Made by a program: the position numbers and the translations under genes. The notes under the pieces are model-generated. The model searched no databases and was not told the DNA's origin. It was given only the letters and a program-made list of their open reading frames with translations. This document shows positions 45,598 through 59,163 of a stretch of DNA of 64,000 nt, piece after piece; within the stretch, counting starts at the first letter, position 1; the number at the start of each line of letters is the position of its first letter. Source of the stretch: Certhia americana (taxonomy: Eukaryota; Chordata; Aves; Passeriformes; Certhiidae); the NCBI GenBank assembly GCA_018697195.1, contig CM031864.1, forward strand, positions 25,988,086-26,052,085. The letters run 5' to 3'.

Positions 45598-47677
45598 AGC
45601 TGCTATCTTGGAAATTAAGTGAAATTGCTTTCTACAATCTGTAGAAAGTTGTGTGTATGAGTCAATTAACTCAACCCAAAGCATTGAGCTGGTCTTTATT
45701 TGCATAACCAATAGCATTTTTTGTGGAGAGACCGACTAGAAATGCTAGTGTACCACTGAGGCAAGGAAAAAAAATGCACTTCTAAAACACAGTGTCTCAG
45801 AGGATGAAAGTTAACATTCCTCTGGGGAGGGGTGGGATTGGCAGCACACACAGAGCTGATGCTGTTCAAAGTGGTTGAACCCTGTCAGTTTCAGATGTGA
45901 CTCAAGAAAGGACAGCAGAGGTGACCTACATCCCTTTGTGTTTAAGGATGTTGACGAGCAGCTTAGATAAACGAGGATAAAACTCCTTTAATCTGCTGGC
46001 AGGTTATTTGATTTTTTGATATTTTAAGAAGAATTCCTTCTCTCTTGGCTCTGACTGCTAAAACTAAGTTCCTTGGGAAACACAGAAACCAAAACTGTTC
46101 CGTACATCCCTGGTGCTCACTTGGTGAGCCAACAAAAAAATGTGCTCCCAGGAAAAGCAGCCGTTTGCTGTGCAGTTGGATTTATTTTGCTGGGTACTAA
46201 AAATCTGCAGAGCTGCAAGATAAAAAAAACTCGTAGAAATCCACCTTCAGTCCAGCATGGTTTTTATCTCACCCTAAGTATGAGGGTCTTAACAGCCCCA
46301 TTTTCCATTGTACTACAAGTATTTTCCTATGGTTAATCTCCTTCCAATTCCTCAGCAGTTGATTAACCTTCCTTTTATTTTTTTTATGGGAGAGAGGAAA
46401 ATCAATATAAAAACTTGATAGCTCAAATTCATTTTTATTTTTGGAAAAGCCTTAAACCCCTCAGTAAACGAGGCCATAGGCTGAGGCTGAGCACCAGCCT
46501 GTCCTTGCCATGCTTTATTTTTAGAAGCTCCTGTTCTGGGCTTTGCCATTTGTGCCTTAGATATGATCTAATTGTCAAAGACAAAAACTGCTCTGGCAGC
46601 CTCTCACAGGGATAATCTCTTATGCTGAGAAAATCTTTAGACTTAATTAAGACAATTTTATCATTCCTGTGAACTTGCAGAGTGGCACAAAAAAGCCCTA
46701 TTAAAGCTCAGAAAGTCTCTCTATTCTAATCCAGTAATATTAAGCAGAGGTTTATTTCAATGAAGGTAACAAGCCTCTCCAAGTGGGACTTGTTTTGCAC
46801 AGAGCTGTGGTTCATTCCTTTATCTCCTCTAGAGATGTAACTTGAAAACTTACTCTACAAATAATTATTTTTAAATTGTGAAAGTGGTGCTAAACTCAAG
46901 ACCCCGATTGAGCTGTCATAGGAAAAGTAAAAATATCCTGCAAGTTTACCTCTTATAAGGCCTTTTTATTTTTATAACTGTTTAACAAGAAATGTAAAGT
47001 TATGCATCTGATCAAAGAAAGCCCCCTGATGTTTTATGCAACGTGTCTGCCTTTGACTAGAACAAAAAATAGATCTGAGAGTACTTTAATCTGTTGAAAG
47101 CAGAACTGTACTTACAGTAAGCATCAGATCTCGATTGTTTGAAGTGACTTTGGGTTCTCCCATCTGACTTGACATTGTTTTACTTCATTGTTCGTGTATT
47201 TAAGATAAAAGAAAATCATTACTATTTTAAAGTTAACACAAAGAAAGTAGTTATGATCAACAGCAAAGGTTCCCAGCTCCTTGTCTGTGGTTTTTGGGGA
47301 TGCTGTTTGTGAGTGATTCTGTGTACTCTCCTTATGTACAGTTATGTATCTATGTTGAATTACTAGTGCTCTACATTGTGGTACTAAAGAGTTGGAGGAC
47401 AGTGCTGTATAAACAACAAAAAGACTCTTTCAGGTCTTCACTTTGGTTTGCAGATTTGGGCTTGGATTCTTGCAGAAAGATTAGTGCTGTTTTCTGGTGG
47501 AGCTTACACACTGGTTCAACATGAAGCATTCAGTAAAAGGGAAAATGTGTGAACTTCAGAAACTTGCTTTTGGCTTGAGACTGCTCATCACTTCCTCTCC
47601 AGTTATCAGTCTATTTTAGTGACTCTCAAACAGAGGAATTTGGAGGATTTGCTTCCACCTGGAAACCCAGCAGCTCA

Positions 47678-47845
47678 CTGGCACAGGGTGCCCAGAGAAG
47701 CTGTGGCTGCCCCATCCCTGCATGTGTCTGAGGATAGGTTGGACAGGGTTTGGAGCAACCTGGGCTAGTGGAAGGTGTCCCTGCCCATGGCAGGGGTGTA
47801 GCAAGAGATTTAAGATCCCTTCCAACCCAAACCTTTCTGTGATTC
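47678..47845 (+). mobile_element. CR1 3' fragment, sense
   Basis: It reads 'ctggcacagggtgcccagag', 'aacctgggctagtggaaggt' and 'cccaacccaaa'-like 'ttccaacccaaacctttctg', ending in one octamer 'tgtgattc'. Confidence 0.87.
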
Positions 47846-48638
47846 AGGTACAACTCCCATCCTGGATGCATCAGGCTTTAGCAGAGGGGTTTGCTGGGAG
47901 GAGAGCAATGGAAATGGTATGGAGGTGTTGCACTCCTGAGGGGAGGCTGAGTGTGCCTGGGGCTTGACTCCATCCCATTAATGTCCCCTGGCCATGGGCC
48001 CTGGGGAATGGCTGTGTGCTGCCTCTAAGGTACCTTTGCTTCTCTTCCTGCTTTTCATATTGCAGATTTCTTACAGTGTTGGGTCATGGTTGAACCAGAC
48101 ATGCCAGCCTTACTGTTAGGAAATTCATCTCTTGCTTCTTGAGGCTCTCCCCTTCCTACTCCCTCATTTTCTCCAACCAGCCCTTCCTTCCAACCAGTCA
48201 TTTCATCCTGAAGAAAGACTTCTGGACAAATCATTCCTTGAAACTCATCCCCCTCCAGTGAAAAGTTCTGACCTCAAACAATCTGCAGGGAAGGAAGATG
48301 TTTTGCCAAACTCCTCCCCATTTACTCTGCTCTGCTCTATTTTACTCCTAAGTCGGTGTCTCAGGAGCCTTTAAGCACAGACCATAACAGTCTGTGGGGT
48401 CTGTGCCTGACCAATACTGCAACACTGCCTCCTGTTCCATGACAGTGCCTTCCTTTGTGGACAAGGACTCGTTCATATCCAGTCTTTGGATACTGTGGCT
48501 GTTGCAGGTATCAAAGGAAAAGACCTGGTAAGGACTTGCTGACCTGCCACAACCAAAATCTCTGTAGCTTTAGGTATTCCAGTAGTTTTATTCCAGGACT
48601 TTGCTAAATTACAGATATTGGACAGGTAATAGAGAGGT

Positions 48639-48658
48639 GGTGGGGGGGTGGGTGGGGT
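48639..48658 (+). other. G-rich tract with G-quadruplex potential
   Basis: Runs of seven, three and four G separated by single T allow four G3 stacks with very short loops on the + strand. No gene context is visible. Confidence 0.5.
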
Positions 48659-49710
48659 GTGTGAAATATTCTTCAGCTGCAAAATTAGAATAAAACCAGA
48701 ACAAATGAAGACCAGTAAGGTTTTTGTCCCTGCACCTTGTACCTGGCTCATCCTGTGAGTTCTGCCATTCCTTTTTTTATCTACTTTAGCTGTCATTGCA
48801 TGGGGCTTTTAACATGAGAATTCTTCCCAACCAGGAAGTAATTATAATCATAAACTGAAATATTTAATGGAACAATAATCACAGTTTTCTTTATTTTTTA
48901 TTGCAGCATATGTTTCTCCCCTGAGTTTTGGAAGATGTTGCTGCTTCCTCTTCTATCACAGAAAGGAATGAGCCATGACATTTCTTTTTAATGAAAATGC
49001 TGATCTAGTGTTATCTTTGTAGAGATAAATGAAAAGATTGTAAGGCTGACTTGGTTGAATACATTTATGGTTTAGCCTGTGGAGTGCTGATCTAGTGTTG
49101 GTAAGAAGTTTGGTATCTTTTTCATGTTGAAGCTGATTTTTAAGAGCCAGGAAAATCTTGGCCTGCTTGGTTTTTGGTAGGATTGTTTTATATGGTAAGA
49201 AAATCCAAGTGTTGAGCAGTGACGTGTCTGTTAGGGCTGTGTAAAAAGATCCATTCCTGACGAAAGGGAAGCTCAGGTTTATCTTTATGGAAGGGAATGG
49301 ATCCTCCAAGATGATGCATGGATTGTTTGGAAATTTTTGTAAGGTACTCCAGTGTGGTCCCTGTTTGGTTTTTATTTCAGTTACTATTTTTTATTTTTAG
49401 GGAGGAAAACATAGTAGAGAGATAAAAACAGTTATCCTGTTTTTTCCCAGCTCTCCCTCAATCCACAAGTAAAACCTGGTTAGTCCCTCCCACTTCTTCA
49501 GAAATATCATGTCCCTGACAGCTTCCTCTCCCATCCTTCTGCCCTGTTGATGCTTCTGGGGAAGATGGTGGGACTCAGAAGGATGTCAGGGTTTGTTTCC
49601 CTCTCAGCTAGACCAGCTCTGGATCCTTTGAAAGCTGGGACACACCAGCTGTATCTGCTCTGTATCTTCCTTGCTGTGTCTGAGGTGGCCATGACTCTGC
49701 TGCCCCCTCA

Positions 49711-50048
49711 GCACAGAGTCCCTGGGGCAGGAAAGGCCCTCCCAGGCCATCGAGTCCAAGCCATGCCTGATCCCCACCTTGTCACCAGCCCAGAGCACTG
49801 AATACCACGTCCAGACCTTCCTTGGACACCTCCAAGGATGGGGACTCCAAACCTCCCTGAAAAGTCCCTGACGGCCTGACCACCCTTTCCAGGAAGAAAT
49901 TCCTCCTGGTGTCCAACCTGACCCTTCCCTGGCACATTTTGAGGCCGTCCTCGCTCATCCTGTCCCTGTTCCCTGGGAGCAGAGCCCAACCCCCCCCGGC
50001 TGTCCCCTCCTTTCAGGGAGTTGTGCAGAGCCAGAGGTGCCTCTGACA
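49711..50048 (-). mobile_element. GC-rich CR1 fragment, antisense
   Basis: It runs from 'gcacagagtccctggggcag' through 'ccaaggatggggactccaaa' and 'ggaagaaattcctcctggtg' to 'agggagttgtgcagagccag'. About 340 bases of a GC-rich CR1 in reverse complement, distinct from its AT-rich surroundings. Confidence 0.82.
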
Positions 50049-51527
50049 GTGACAACAAATCTCTAAACAAGCCAGTCTCCATTTCTTAGGTGATTTAAAA
50101 AGAGAACATTTAAGTGTCTGTCAGGAGCTGATTTTTTTCTGTTTGCAATAAAGTGTTTGAATACATGACAGCAGCAGTCCTTTCTCAGAGCCCAATGTGC
50201 TGAGCGCTGTTAAATACAGAATTTTACTTGGCTTGCTGGCTCACAAACAGTGGGTTTTCAATAGCAAAACATCTCCCATGATAATGGTACAGCACACTAA
50301 AGGACTCCAAATAATGTGTGGTTGGCTCGGGGACACTGCCATTTGTAAAGAGCAAAACAGTACTGCTTTTAATGCAGATCCCCAAAATCATTGAAGTTGG
50401 CTGGGCTCTCTTCAATTAAGTAATTTCATGGCCCATTATCAAATAGTAACTGGGAAGGTGAAAAAAACCAACAGTATTTTTAGTTTGTTGAAATTTCAAA
50501 GCTTTCACACTTAAAAAAAATTAGCAAGGGTGAACTATAGATTTAGAAGCCTTAGAGATGTTTAAAAGAAATGACCAGTAAATTCAGTGCAACAAGGAGA
50601 AAAATCCTTTCTGAAAATTCAAACCCTTCCCCCCATATTCAGCATATTTCTGTTTAGAAACTATTTTGGTGTGTTTCAAACATATTCTGAATTGATTGAA
50701 ACAAATTGCAACAAGTTGGGGCAGTACCTTTAAAGGAACACACAGGTGTTAGTCTTTTTTTTTTTTAATCCAAAACATTTCCTTGAACTTAAACTTCCTC
50801 ATGCAAATAGGTACGTGGTGAGACTTTTTAGCCTGTCAGAATTAAAAGAGAAACTTGTATTTCTAATTTTTCAGTTCAAGCACTTTTACCTTGCTTCAGG
50901 TGATTTCAGTTTTTGCCTCTGCATTGCAAATATAATAATTAAAGTTTTCCTTCCTTTTGGTTCTTTGCCCTTTTGTTTTCCTATATTAAATTTTGCTGGC
51001 GTAGATTTTGTCATTGGTGTGTGTTGTCAGGGCAGCTTTTCCACTGAATGTGGTTGGAAGGAACTGGAATGAGATGGAGCCAGGCTGGGTCCCTCAAGAG
51101 TAATTTCTTGAACTCTGTGCTTTCAGTCAATGATAAAAAGTTATGATAATTCAGCTGGGAACACAATCCCACCAGCTCCTTGAAGATTTTCTCTGCCTGA
51201 AGAGATCTGTGTAGGATAATCATATAGGCAACGCAGCCCTGGAACATCTTTTCCCCTTCATTTGGTAAATAATGGAAAAATTCCTCCCCTACCCTCCTGA
51301 AGTTTCAAGATATGGTGTTTTTTCTGCCTATAAAATTACTGGTTGATGTGATTGTTGACAGCTAGAATGAAACAAGATCTTGGACATCCTGTTTTTTCTC
51401 CCCATTATAGCATAATTTTTTTCAGCTATATATCAATATTCTTTTAAGACATTTTTATCTGCCTCCTATTTCCAGCTGTTGTTCCACGTGGCTTTAAAAC
51501 ATCCCTGTTCACACACATGTTCTTTTA

Positions 51528-51590
51528 GAATCACAGAATAATAAAATCATTAAGGTGAGAAACCTCTCCATCCAGTCCAAGCAATCCTTC
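51528..51590 (-). mobile_element. CR1 3' tail, antisense
   Basis: It reads 'tagaatcacagaataataaa' then 'atcattaaggtgagaaacct', a diverged CR1 end. Confidence 0.6.
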
Positions 51591-51755
51591 CAGACTTCTC
51601 AGTCCTGAGTTTACATCAGTAGGGATAAAAGAATATGTTTTGTTAGATAGGTAAAAATTATATAGATAAATATTATATTACACAGGAGACTTTTGAAATG
51701 CATGGCTTTAGCCATAAGTCATAATGTAGCCAATAACCAGTTTTTCTCCTTGCAG

Positions 51756-51845
51756 CTAAACAAGTCCAAAGGAAGAAGAGGAAGAAAGGAGAAGTGCCCT
51801 TTAGCACTTAAATAGAAGCTGTTTGGAGAGGTTCAGCCAATTTTA
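51756..51845 (+). other. Candidate isolated exon bounded by good splice sites
   Basis: A pyrimidine tract and 'ctccttgcag' end at 51755, and a strong donor, GTAAGT after 'ttttag', starts at 51846. The 90 bases between have one frame reading AKQVQRKKRKKGEVPFST and then stop. No protein family is recognised. Isolated splice-like pairs arise by chance, so this is only a candidate for a non-coding RNA exon or a last coding exon of an unseen gene. Confidence 0.25.
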
Positions 51846-52677
51846 GGTAAGTTTTTTTGACTTTCCTTCACTGACCCTACTCCAGTAGCTGTTACTGGCA
51901 AAGATGTAAATGTCTAAATGCCCATATTAAATAAATAAATATATAAAGCACGTGTTTCTCATTGCTTCCAGCACACGTGAGGTTCTGCTCTGGTACCTGC
52001 TGCTCTCATGCAGTAAATTATTTTTCTGCTCTAGATTAACAAAGCTGTAACGCTCAGTGCCAGGGGCAAATCCTGATGTATGCACTCCTGGATCAGGGTG
52101 GTGATGAATGGTGAAAGCACAGTGTCCAAATGATCCCATTTCCCAGCTGGAATATAGATAATATCACTAAAAATACACAATGCTTCATGTTGGTTTGCCC
52201 TGGGAAGACGTTTTTTTGCAAATGAGGCAGAGGGGATTCTGATGGGATTAGTACATCTATGGATGATGCAAACTCGACAAAAGGTTGTGCCAAACTCTGT
52301 CCTTTCTGTCTGAAATCACCCATCTTTGCTGTTGACTGTTTTCCTGCTCTGAAATGCCCCTTCCTCTGTGTGTGTGGTGATTTCATGGGAGGGAAATCCC
52401 CTGAATGACCTTAAGTTTTGTTTGTTCTCTCCAGATCAGACTAAGGAGTTGAGGATCATCACCCTTTCCTTGTAGGTCCAGGTAATCCCACAGGAGTTTG
52501 GCCAGACTCCAGAGAGCTCTGTGGAAGCAGATTGGGATACTTCACTGGGGTGAGGTTGAAACTGGAATGAGAGTCACTCTGTGTCTGTAACAGCAAGACA
52601 ATTCCACTTTTTCCAAGGTCCTTTGTGCTCCACAAGTGCTCATATTTGAAATGTCTATCCAGAACCCTTTCAGATCC

Positions 52678-52825
52678 AGAAAAAACAAAACAAAAAAAAT
52701 CAAAACCCCAAACAAACAAACAAACAAACAAATCCTCTAAAACAAAACCAACAAAAAACAAACAAAAAAACTCCACAAAACATAAAAAATCCAAAAGCAA
52801 ACCAATCCAAAAAAACCAAAGACTC
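52678..52825. repeat. A/C-rich simple repeat with (AAAC)n core
   Basis: About 150 bases almost free of G, with a tandem AAAC core at 52710-52731 and degenerate AAAC/AAAAC around it. The Lys/Thr/Asn-rich frame through it is not a protein. Confidence 0.9.
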
Positions 52826-55800
52826 TCCCTCCAAAAACCCCAACCTGTTACTTTTCAAATTCTAGCAGTCCAGTTTGTACAATGTCCTGAAGTCCTGAAT
52901 TTGTCATATTTGCCATATTTTCCCTGCATGCTTGCTCTAATGTGATCCTGTTGAGGCACCATTAGCAGAGAAAGGATGTAAGATGGTTTTTTCCTGATGG
53001 GATATCAGGACAAAGGGAATACACAAGGCAGAAGAGGTTTTTGCCTAAATAGAAGCTGCATTTTTATCCCACCTTTCAACTAATATCAATAAACATATTA
53101 AAGAAAATGTAAGAGGGAAAAAATAAAGAGGGAAAAATACCTTTTACAAACCATCTTAAGTCTGAATTTAGAGCCTTTTATATCGGGTAACATAAAGTAC
53201 AAGTGAATGACAAAATAGCAGCAAACCCCTAGAGCAGGCCCACATTCCATGCTTTTATGAAAAAGATATGATGCAAACAAGCATCTGGTTAATAATTCGT
53301 GGAGGTGATTTGCATTTTTACCACAATATCGCCTTCACACAACTCTAGGAGAAGGAGAATAATTGTAAAAATTCAGTTTTAGGGCTGCAACAGCATAAAT
53401 GCACCTCAGCATACATATGAAAATGTAGTCTTGGTTGTCAGCCACTGCCTGAGCTTCACTTCCCTGTTTGGCTCTTCCTCATGTTCACAATGTTGGAAAT
53501 TCCAGAAAAATGCAACAACCCTACTTGTAAGGAAAAGATACAAATATAAATCAGGACCCAGTTTAGCCAAAAGATGGTGCTAATGTATTTATGGAGTTGG
53601 TTAGAGCCAAAACCGACCAGGGAAAACAAAAGATTCACCATGCTGCGCTGCATTTTAAATAATGAATGAGCATTTTTGTTTACAGTAAGCCATGGTGAAT
53701 GTAAACAATTTAATTTTTACAGATAACATTCAGCTTCTCTAAATGGATTATTAGATATTAGCAGCTTGGTGGGATATTTCAGAGCTAAAGAGGATAAACG
53801 AAAATTTACTTGGACAGCAAGCTTTAAATTTCACAATTATATTTCAATTCCTGAGACTGGCCTCTCATTAAAAAAATAAAAGTGATTGAAACTGCACAGA
53901 AAGTACCAGAAATGTGTAAGTAGGATAGAGACAAACAATACTTTCTGCCTAACCACATTTGCATGTTTAACTTGATTTATATTTAGATTTGACTTGCTTC
54001 GTTCCTGAGATGCAACACAGTTTTGGAAATCCTGCTAAGGTCCACATTTCCAAAAGACAAAATTCCCCCATAATACTGGAGAAGAACACTGTCATTTTTG
54101 TCAGAGTGTTGCAGCCTCTCAAATGCACTGTGGATTTGAATTTTTTCTGCATCCTCCAAGAATTCTGCCGTCAAATCCTAGAGGAGGAAGTGTTGGCTCA
54201 ACGTGTTCGCTGTGTCACTTCTCCGTGTCCCCTTCCTGTTATTCCAGTCACAAAGAAGGCCCTTCAGCCTCTCACAATGCCACTCCATGAGCACATTTTA
54301 CTCTTTGATTTCACCAGAGCTCACTAAAATTTAAGCAAAATGTAATCCTGGGGAAACACTCCTCCCCTCTCAGACCCTGCACTGAGGTTCCAGGTTTTTC
54401 TGCCCTGTTATTACTCATGATGCAGAGCTTCAGTGCTGATAGGAAAAACAGGGAAATCTTTTATGAAAAACAGTTCCTCCAAATCCTTTATTCACTTTGG
54501 GGGCATTTTTGGGGGAATCCTTCCTGCCTGTGTGGGCAGTCCCCAGCAGACCATTCAGAAATCGTGCCTTGCATTGTTGAGTTTCACGTGTGATTTTCTA
54601 GGTAATGGTTTAAAGCATAGGAGTTGACTTTCCAACCTTGTTTTTTTCCCATCACTTTGGTTGCTAAGCGGTGTCAGCGTCTTCTCAGACATGGTTGCTC
54701 TATTCTTTTTGTTTGAAAATAGGGAAAACCCTACACTTTCAAGATCTCCTGGTGCCACCTTCTCAGCAGGAATGTAACCTCCAGAGCTGGTGACCAGCTA
54801 CATGGAATAAAAAATGAGCCATTTTCCAAAAATTTGGCAGCTTCAGTCTGGTTTTTGCTTGGTTTTTGCTTCCACTCTAGGTTTTAATTAATAGTTGCAT
54901 TTTTGACACAGAAGAAGGGCAGACAAACAGTCAAGTTGTCTGAGCCTTTAAGGATGAAACGTGGTCACATAGACTGTTATGGAACTGACTCACAACTTTT
55001 TGAGATTTCTGGCCTCAGAGAAGAAGTTCTATGTATTTAGCAAGAGGGCTAATTGCTAAATTCAAGCTAAATTCATATATATCTATGTCATACACCTGTG
55101 TTTTCCTACAGGTCCATGTTAAGCCAAGATGACCAGGTTCAGAAGGTGGTAATTTTACAACCTGACTTTCACTTTTTCCTTGGAGGTGTCGCCTCAATTG
55201 TTATTTCTGTTTTGTTTGCTCTGCAAACTTGTCAGTCTTTAATTGCAACATCTGATGATAAATATAACCAAAAAATGTTTCTACAGTTTCATATTAGGTG
55301 TTTTTTTTTTGTTGTTGAATGCACAGAAACTGCCTCAGCATCTCTATCCCTGTCAGTGTTATTAATGGAAGGAAGAATTTGTGTGGAACAAACTTTGGCT
55401 TTCCCTCATTATGCCCCAAAGGAATTGTTATCACAAATGGGCAACAGAAAAGATATTAAGCATCAGGAAATAAAATGTGAAGGGATATCTCAGGTTTTAA
55501 GACTTGTACAATACAGAATCTAAAAATACTCATGAACATACTTTTTCCTGACTGCAAAGTGTAGAAACTTTTCCATCTGATTTCTCATAGGTTCAAATGC
55601 TTATAATAGAAAACGAACATAAATTCTGAAACAGTTTGGAAATTGAAAAGATTGATTTTCTTTATGTATGTGGCAATTTCTTGGGATAAAGGAGCCAAAA
55701 AATATAAATATGCACTACTAGAAATAGTGTACATTGTTTTCTTATGATGGCATTTTCAACAGCTGCAAAAGAGAAGCAGAATAATGTATGGAATTTAAAT

Positions 55801-56529
55801 CCAGGGGTGTTATTAGGCTTTTCAAATGAAATTATGGCTGACTAAAACTCCTTCAATTCCACCTTAGGACATTCACCCACTTCATTTAAATACTCTTGCT
55901 TTTGAAAAATGTATAAATATCTGCATAAGTTGATATTTTTTTTAATTTCTCTAGGTATCTGGCAAATTTCTCATTGCTACCTTTAGATTTCTTTCATCAG
56001 GAATTTGCCTGAGTTTGTGTTCTACCTACCTAGTTTCTTTATGATTTATGAGGGAGGAGTGAATTGGTTTTACTTTCCCTGTGTGCTGAATCTCTCCTTG
56101 CTGCTTCCTGCTCCTCTGCAGCCTGATCTGGAACAGAAACACGAGCTGGGCCTGCTTTGCACAAATGAGATGGAATAGCAGGAAATCCAGGTGGGAAATG
56201 AGCAATGTGTATGCACTGAGAGCCATTTACAAAGGCTTCTAGGCAGTACTGAGCCCTGTGTTTTAGGTTGTGCTAAAGCTGATTTAGGAAATACAAATGG
56301 TGACAGTTTGTTCCCAGAGACTTCTGTTGGTTTTCAGAGAAGGCTGCAACTGCAGACCTGATTTAGGTCCAAAGCTGTGGACACACAGAGCGCATTTTTG
56401 CATCCTTGATATTTTATGATCTTTTAAAGTCAGGTGCAATGTGTGCCCTGGGAGAGAAATCGTAACCAAAGCTGTTAAAATGACATTCTGACACTTTTAT
56501 TAGACACAAGTAGATCAGGGCAGTGGTCA

Positions 56530-56669
56530 AGGCTGCCAGAGTTCCAGGAGTGTTTGGACAACACTCTCAAGGATGCACAGGGTGGGATTGTTGGGAAGCC
56601 TGGGCAGGGCCTGGGGTTGTAGTGGATGGATCCTGTGGGTGCCTTCCAGCTCAGGATAATCTGTGATTC
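56530..56669 (+). mobile_element. CR1 3' fragment, sense
   Basis: It reads 'ggctgccagagttccaggag', 'cacagggtgggattgttggg' and 'gtgccttccagctcaggata', ending 'ctgtgattc'. It is the sense counterpart of the subfamily at 9348-9590. Confidence 0.87.
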
Positions 56670-58498
56670 AATATCTCCTGAGCATTAGCACCTTGTCTAT
56701 AACCCCATCTTATTCCCAGTTCACTCCTGTTCTGAGCTCTGGTAAGTTCTGAGAGGCAATGAGCTGCTCTGTGTCCCAGCCGCCCCAGACATGTTGTCTT
56801 TATGGACAGAGCCCACAAATTCCAGATGGATGCAGCTGCACAAGAGCAGTGTTCTTGTCTCAGACTGCTTTATGCTGCAGTTAATCCTTAACAGTGAAAG
56901 GAGATTCACTTCTGATTTAGTCCATGGACTAGAGAATAAGAGAACACCAAATGTGCAACAACTCCCTGAAAAATCTGTGGATGAACCATGTATTAAGGTG
57001 AGATAGGGGTTTAGAAACAGTATGGTGAACAGCATGGCTAGCTGCAATCAATTAAGGTAAATAAAAAAATTAACTTGCAATTCCACCACTGAATGGGCCC
57101 CAGTTTAATGGAGCTCCAGGGCAGCAATTGAAGTGTTGCTTTTATTGGAAACCATTTCAGATTCTGGGTTTTGTGCTAAGATTGATGCCAGCAATGGCTG
57201 AAGAGAAGATGTAAAATAGCACTGCCATCCAGATGAATGTTTCAAATTGCTCTTGCTGGTGGTTGGTTGGCTTCTCCTGCTGAAGTGAACTGTGCTTGGT
57301 GAAGAGATTTTAAAGGAGTACTGGATTTAAAAGTTCTTTCTGCTTAGCAAGCAGAGACAGCTTGTCTTGCCCACCCTACTAGGAGAGCTCTCTGCAAAGA
57401 GTGATGTTCAGGAGCTCCTAGGCAGGGTAAAGTCTTCTTCAAATGATTTGAAGAAGGTTTCTTTCCTTTCCTTGCTGCACCAGAGTGCCCCTGACTAGCC
57501 TCTCCTTTGCCTCACCTGACTGTCCCGCCATCCTTCTCAGAGCTGTGAGATCCCAAGTACTCACTCCCTGCAGTGGAGTTCAGCCTCCCTTCCCATGGTC
57601 CCTGCCTGCTTTCCTGGTGACCTGTGGCCACCCCTCCCTGCTCCCACCCTGTCTCTGCCTCTTTTTGATGTGTGAGTACCTGCTCTGCAGCAAGAGCTGC
57701 AGTGGCCATGGCCGTGCTGGGAGGGACAGCTGCTTTCTGTGACAGCCTGCAGTTGTTATATTGAACCCATTCAAAACAAAATGAAACAGTAATTAAGATT
57801 TATGAAGTAATTGTCTCACAAGAGCCTATTGAAAAGGAGAAACAATAATAAAAATGCTAAAAGAAAAAGAATTGCTTGTTGCTGGGACAACTGAAAACGT
57901 AGCAGCAGGTAAGGCTATTGCTGATGGGCTGAAAATCTGAAATTTAAATATTTTCTTTACTTTCAGCAAGTGCCACAAATGAATTTTTCTGCATGCCTGA
58001 CCTTCTTTGTAGTTGGCTGGCATGGGATTGTGACTTGCATGTAGCTTCATTTGCAAATGCAAACCCCAGTGTTGGTAATGCCTGACTGACTGACGCTTCA
58101 CTGCCCTTCTCAGGCTCCTGTTGGCGTGAAACACTGACTAAGATGATCTGAGGTCCTCTGTTGCTACCTGAATCCATGTGCAACTGGGCTACTTTCAATT
58201 ATAGAATAGTGAAAGCTTTGAATTCCTGCTCCAGACGAGTTATTAACGTCAGTATCACACTGTGATAAAACCACATTTTTAATCTTGCAGTACTTAAGGT
58301 ACATAAAGCATCACTGCTGCTTGAGATTTACTGGCTTCCCACTGCTCAGGTTCACTTTGTCAGCAGCAGAGGAAAGTCGGCTTTGAGCTCACAGGTAAAA
58401 TGGAAAGAAGTGGAAGAAGTTGTTGTTCAAAGCTCCTCTGTGGGTGGGGGGAAATTACAGAGTTAGTAGAAATTGTCTGCTTTGCTTAATTAAAAATG

Positions 58499-58522
58499 AA
58501 AAAAAAAAAAAAAAAAAAAAAA
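58499..58522. repeat. Poly(A) run of 24
   Basis: Uninterrupted A tract followed by 'gaaaaacaacacc'. I see no retrocopy sequence upstream of it that would explain it as a tail. Confidence 0.9.
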
Positions 58523-59147
58523 GAAAAACAACACCTGCCCCTCAAATATCAAAAACACCAGTAATGGTTAAGAAATTATTAAGTCCTATCTGTTTACCAG
58601 TTAAGGTTATCTTTGGTTCCTGTGGATAGAATTTAACAGCAAATTCTTTCCCAGGAAATACGGAAGAAACAGTGCATAAATCCAAGACTGTTATAGTCTG
58701 GGCATTGGAGAGCTGAGCTGAGGTCAGGCATCCTCACCTCAGCAGCCTGGAAAACTCAAGTTTTGGATTATCTACCTTGTGCTCAAGCTCTTAAAGTTCT
58801 TCCTGATTTTCCCTTGCTCCAAAGGCTTTCTATCAATGCTTTATTTTGCTGCAGAAAGCTTTGGCTGACCCTTTTGGGAGGTTTTGCAGAGCAGAAAATG
58901 CGCTGGAGCTGCACAGCAGATTAAACCGTGGACTCCTCTGCTGGCAGCAGCTCAAGATTTTAGGTGCTAGTGAAGGCTCAGGGAATGTGTGACTGCACCA
59001 AATTCTCTGTTTCTGCTTCTCATTTGGACACCTGTGGGCAGAGAGGTTAATATCCCAGTGGATAATTGGGTATTTCAGCACCAGCATCTCAGTATTTAGT
59101 TGTAGCTTTTTTTGTGAAATTATGCAATTTCATCACCTCCGCTTTCC

Positions 59148-59163
59148 TTTTTTTTTTTTTTTT
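59148..59163. repeat. Poly(T) run of 16
   Basis: A simple T tract with no recognisable element next to it. Confidence 0.85.

Larger units (their letters stand above)
38755..51740. other. Intergenic DNA with scattered CR1
   Basis: I recognise no coding exon in 13 kb. CR1 fragments are at 39371-39466, 41429-41576, 44207-44355, 45561-45597, 47678-47845, 49711-50048 and 51528-51590. A G-rich tract is at 48639-48658. Open frames up to 168 codons (42183-42689, minus) show no family features. Confidence 0.6.

Noticed and set aside
52459..52945. Phe/Val-rich minus frame and Lys/Thr-rich plus frame
   Set aside because: They come from the A/C-rich simple repeat.
55098..55523. 141-codon + strand frame with a hydrophobic segment
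   Set aside because: The frame starts just after an AG and looks membrane-like, but composition is AT-driven and no family or flanking exon is recognisable.
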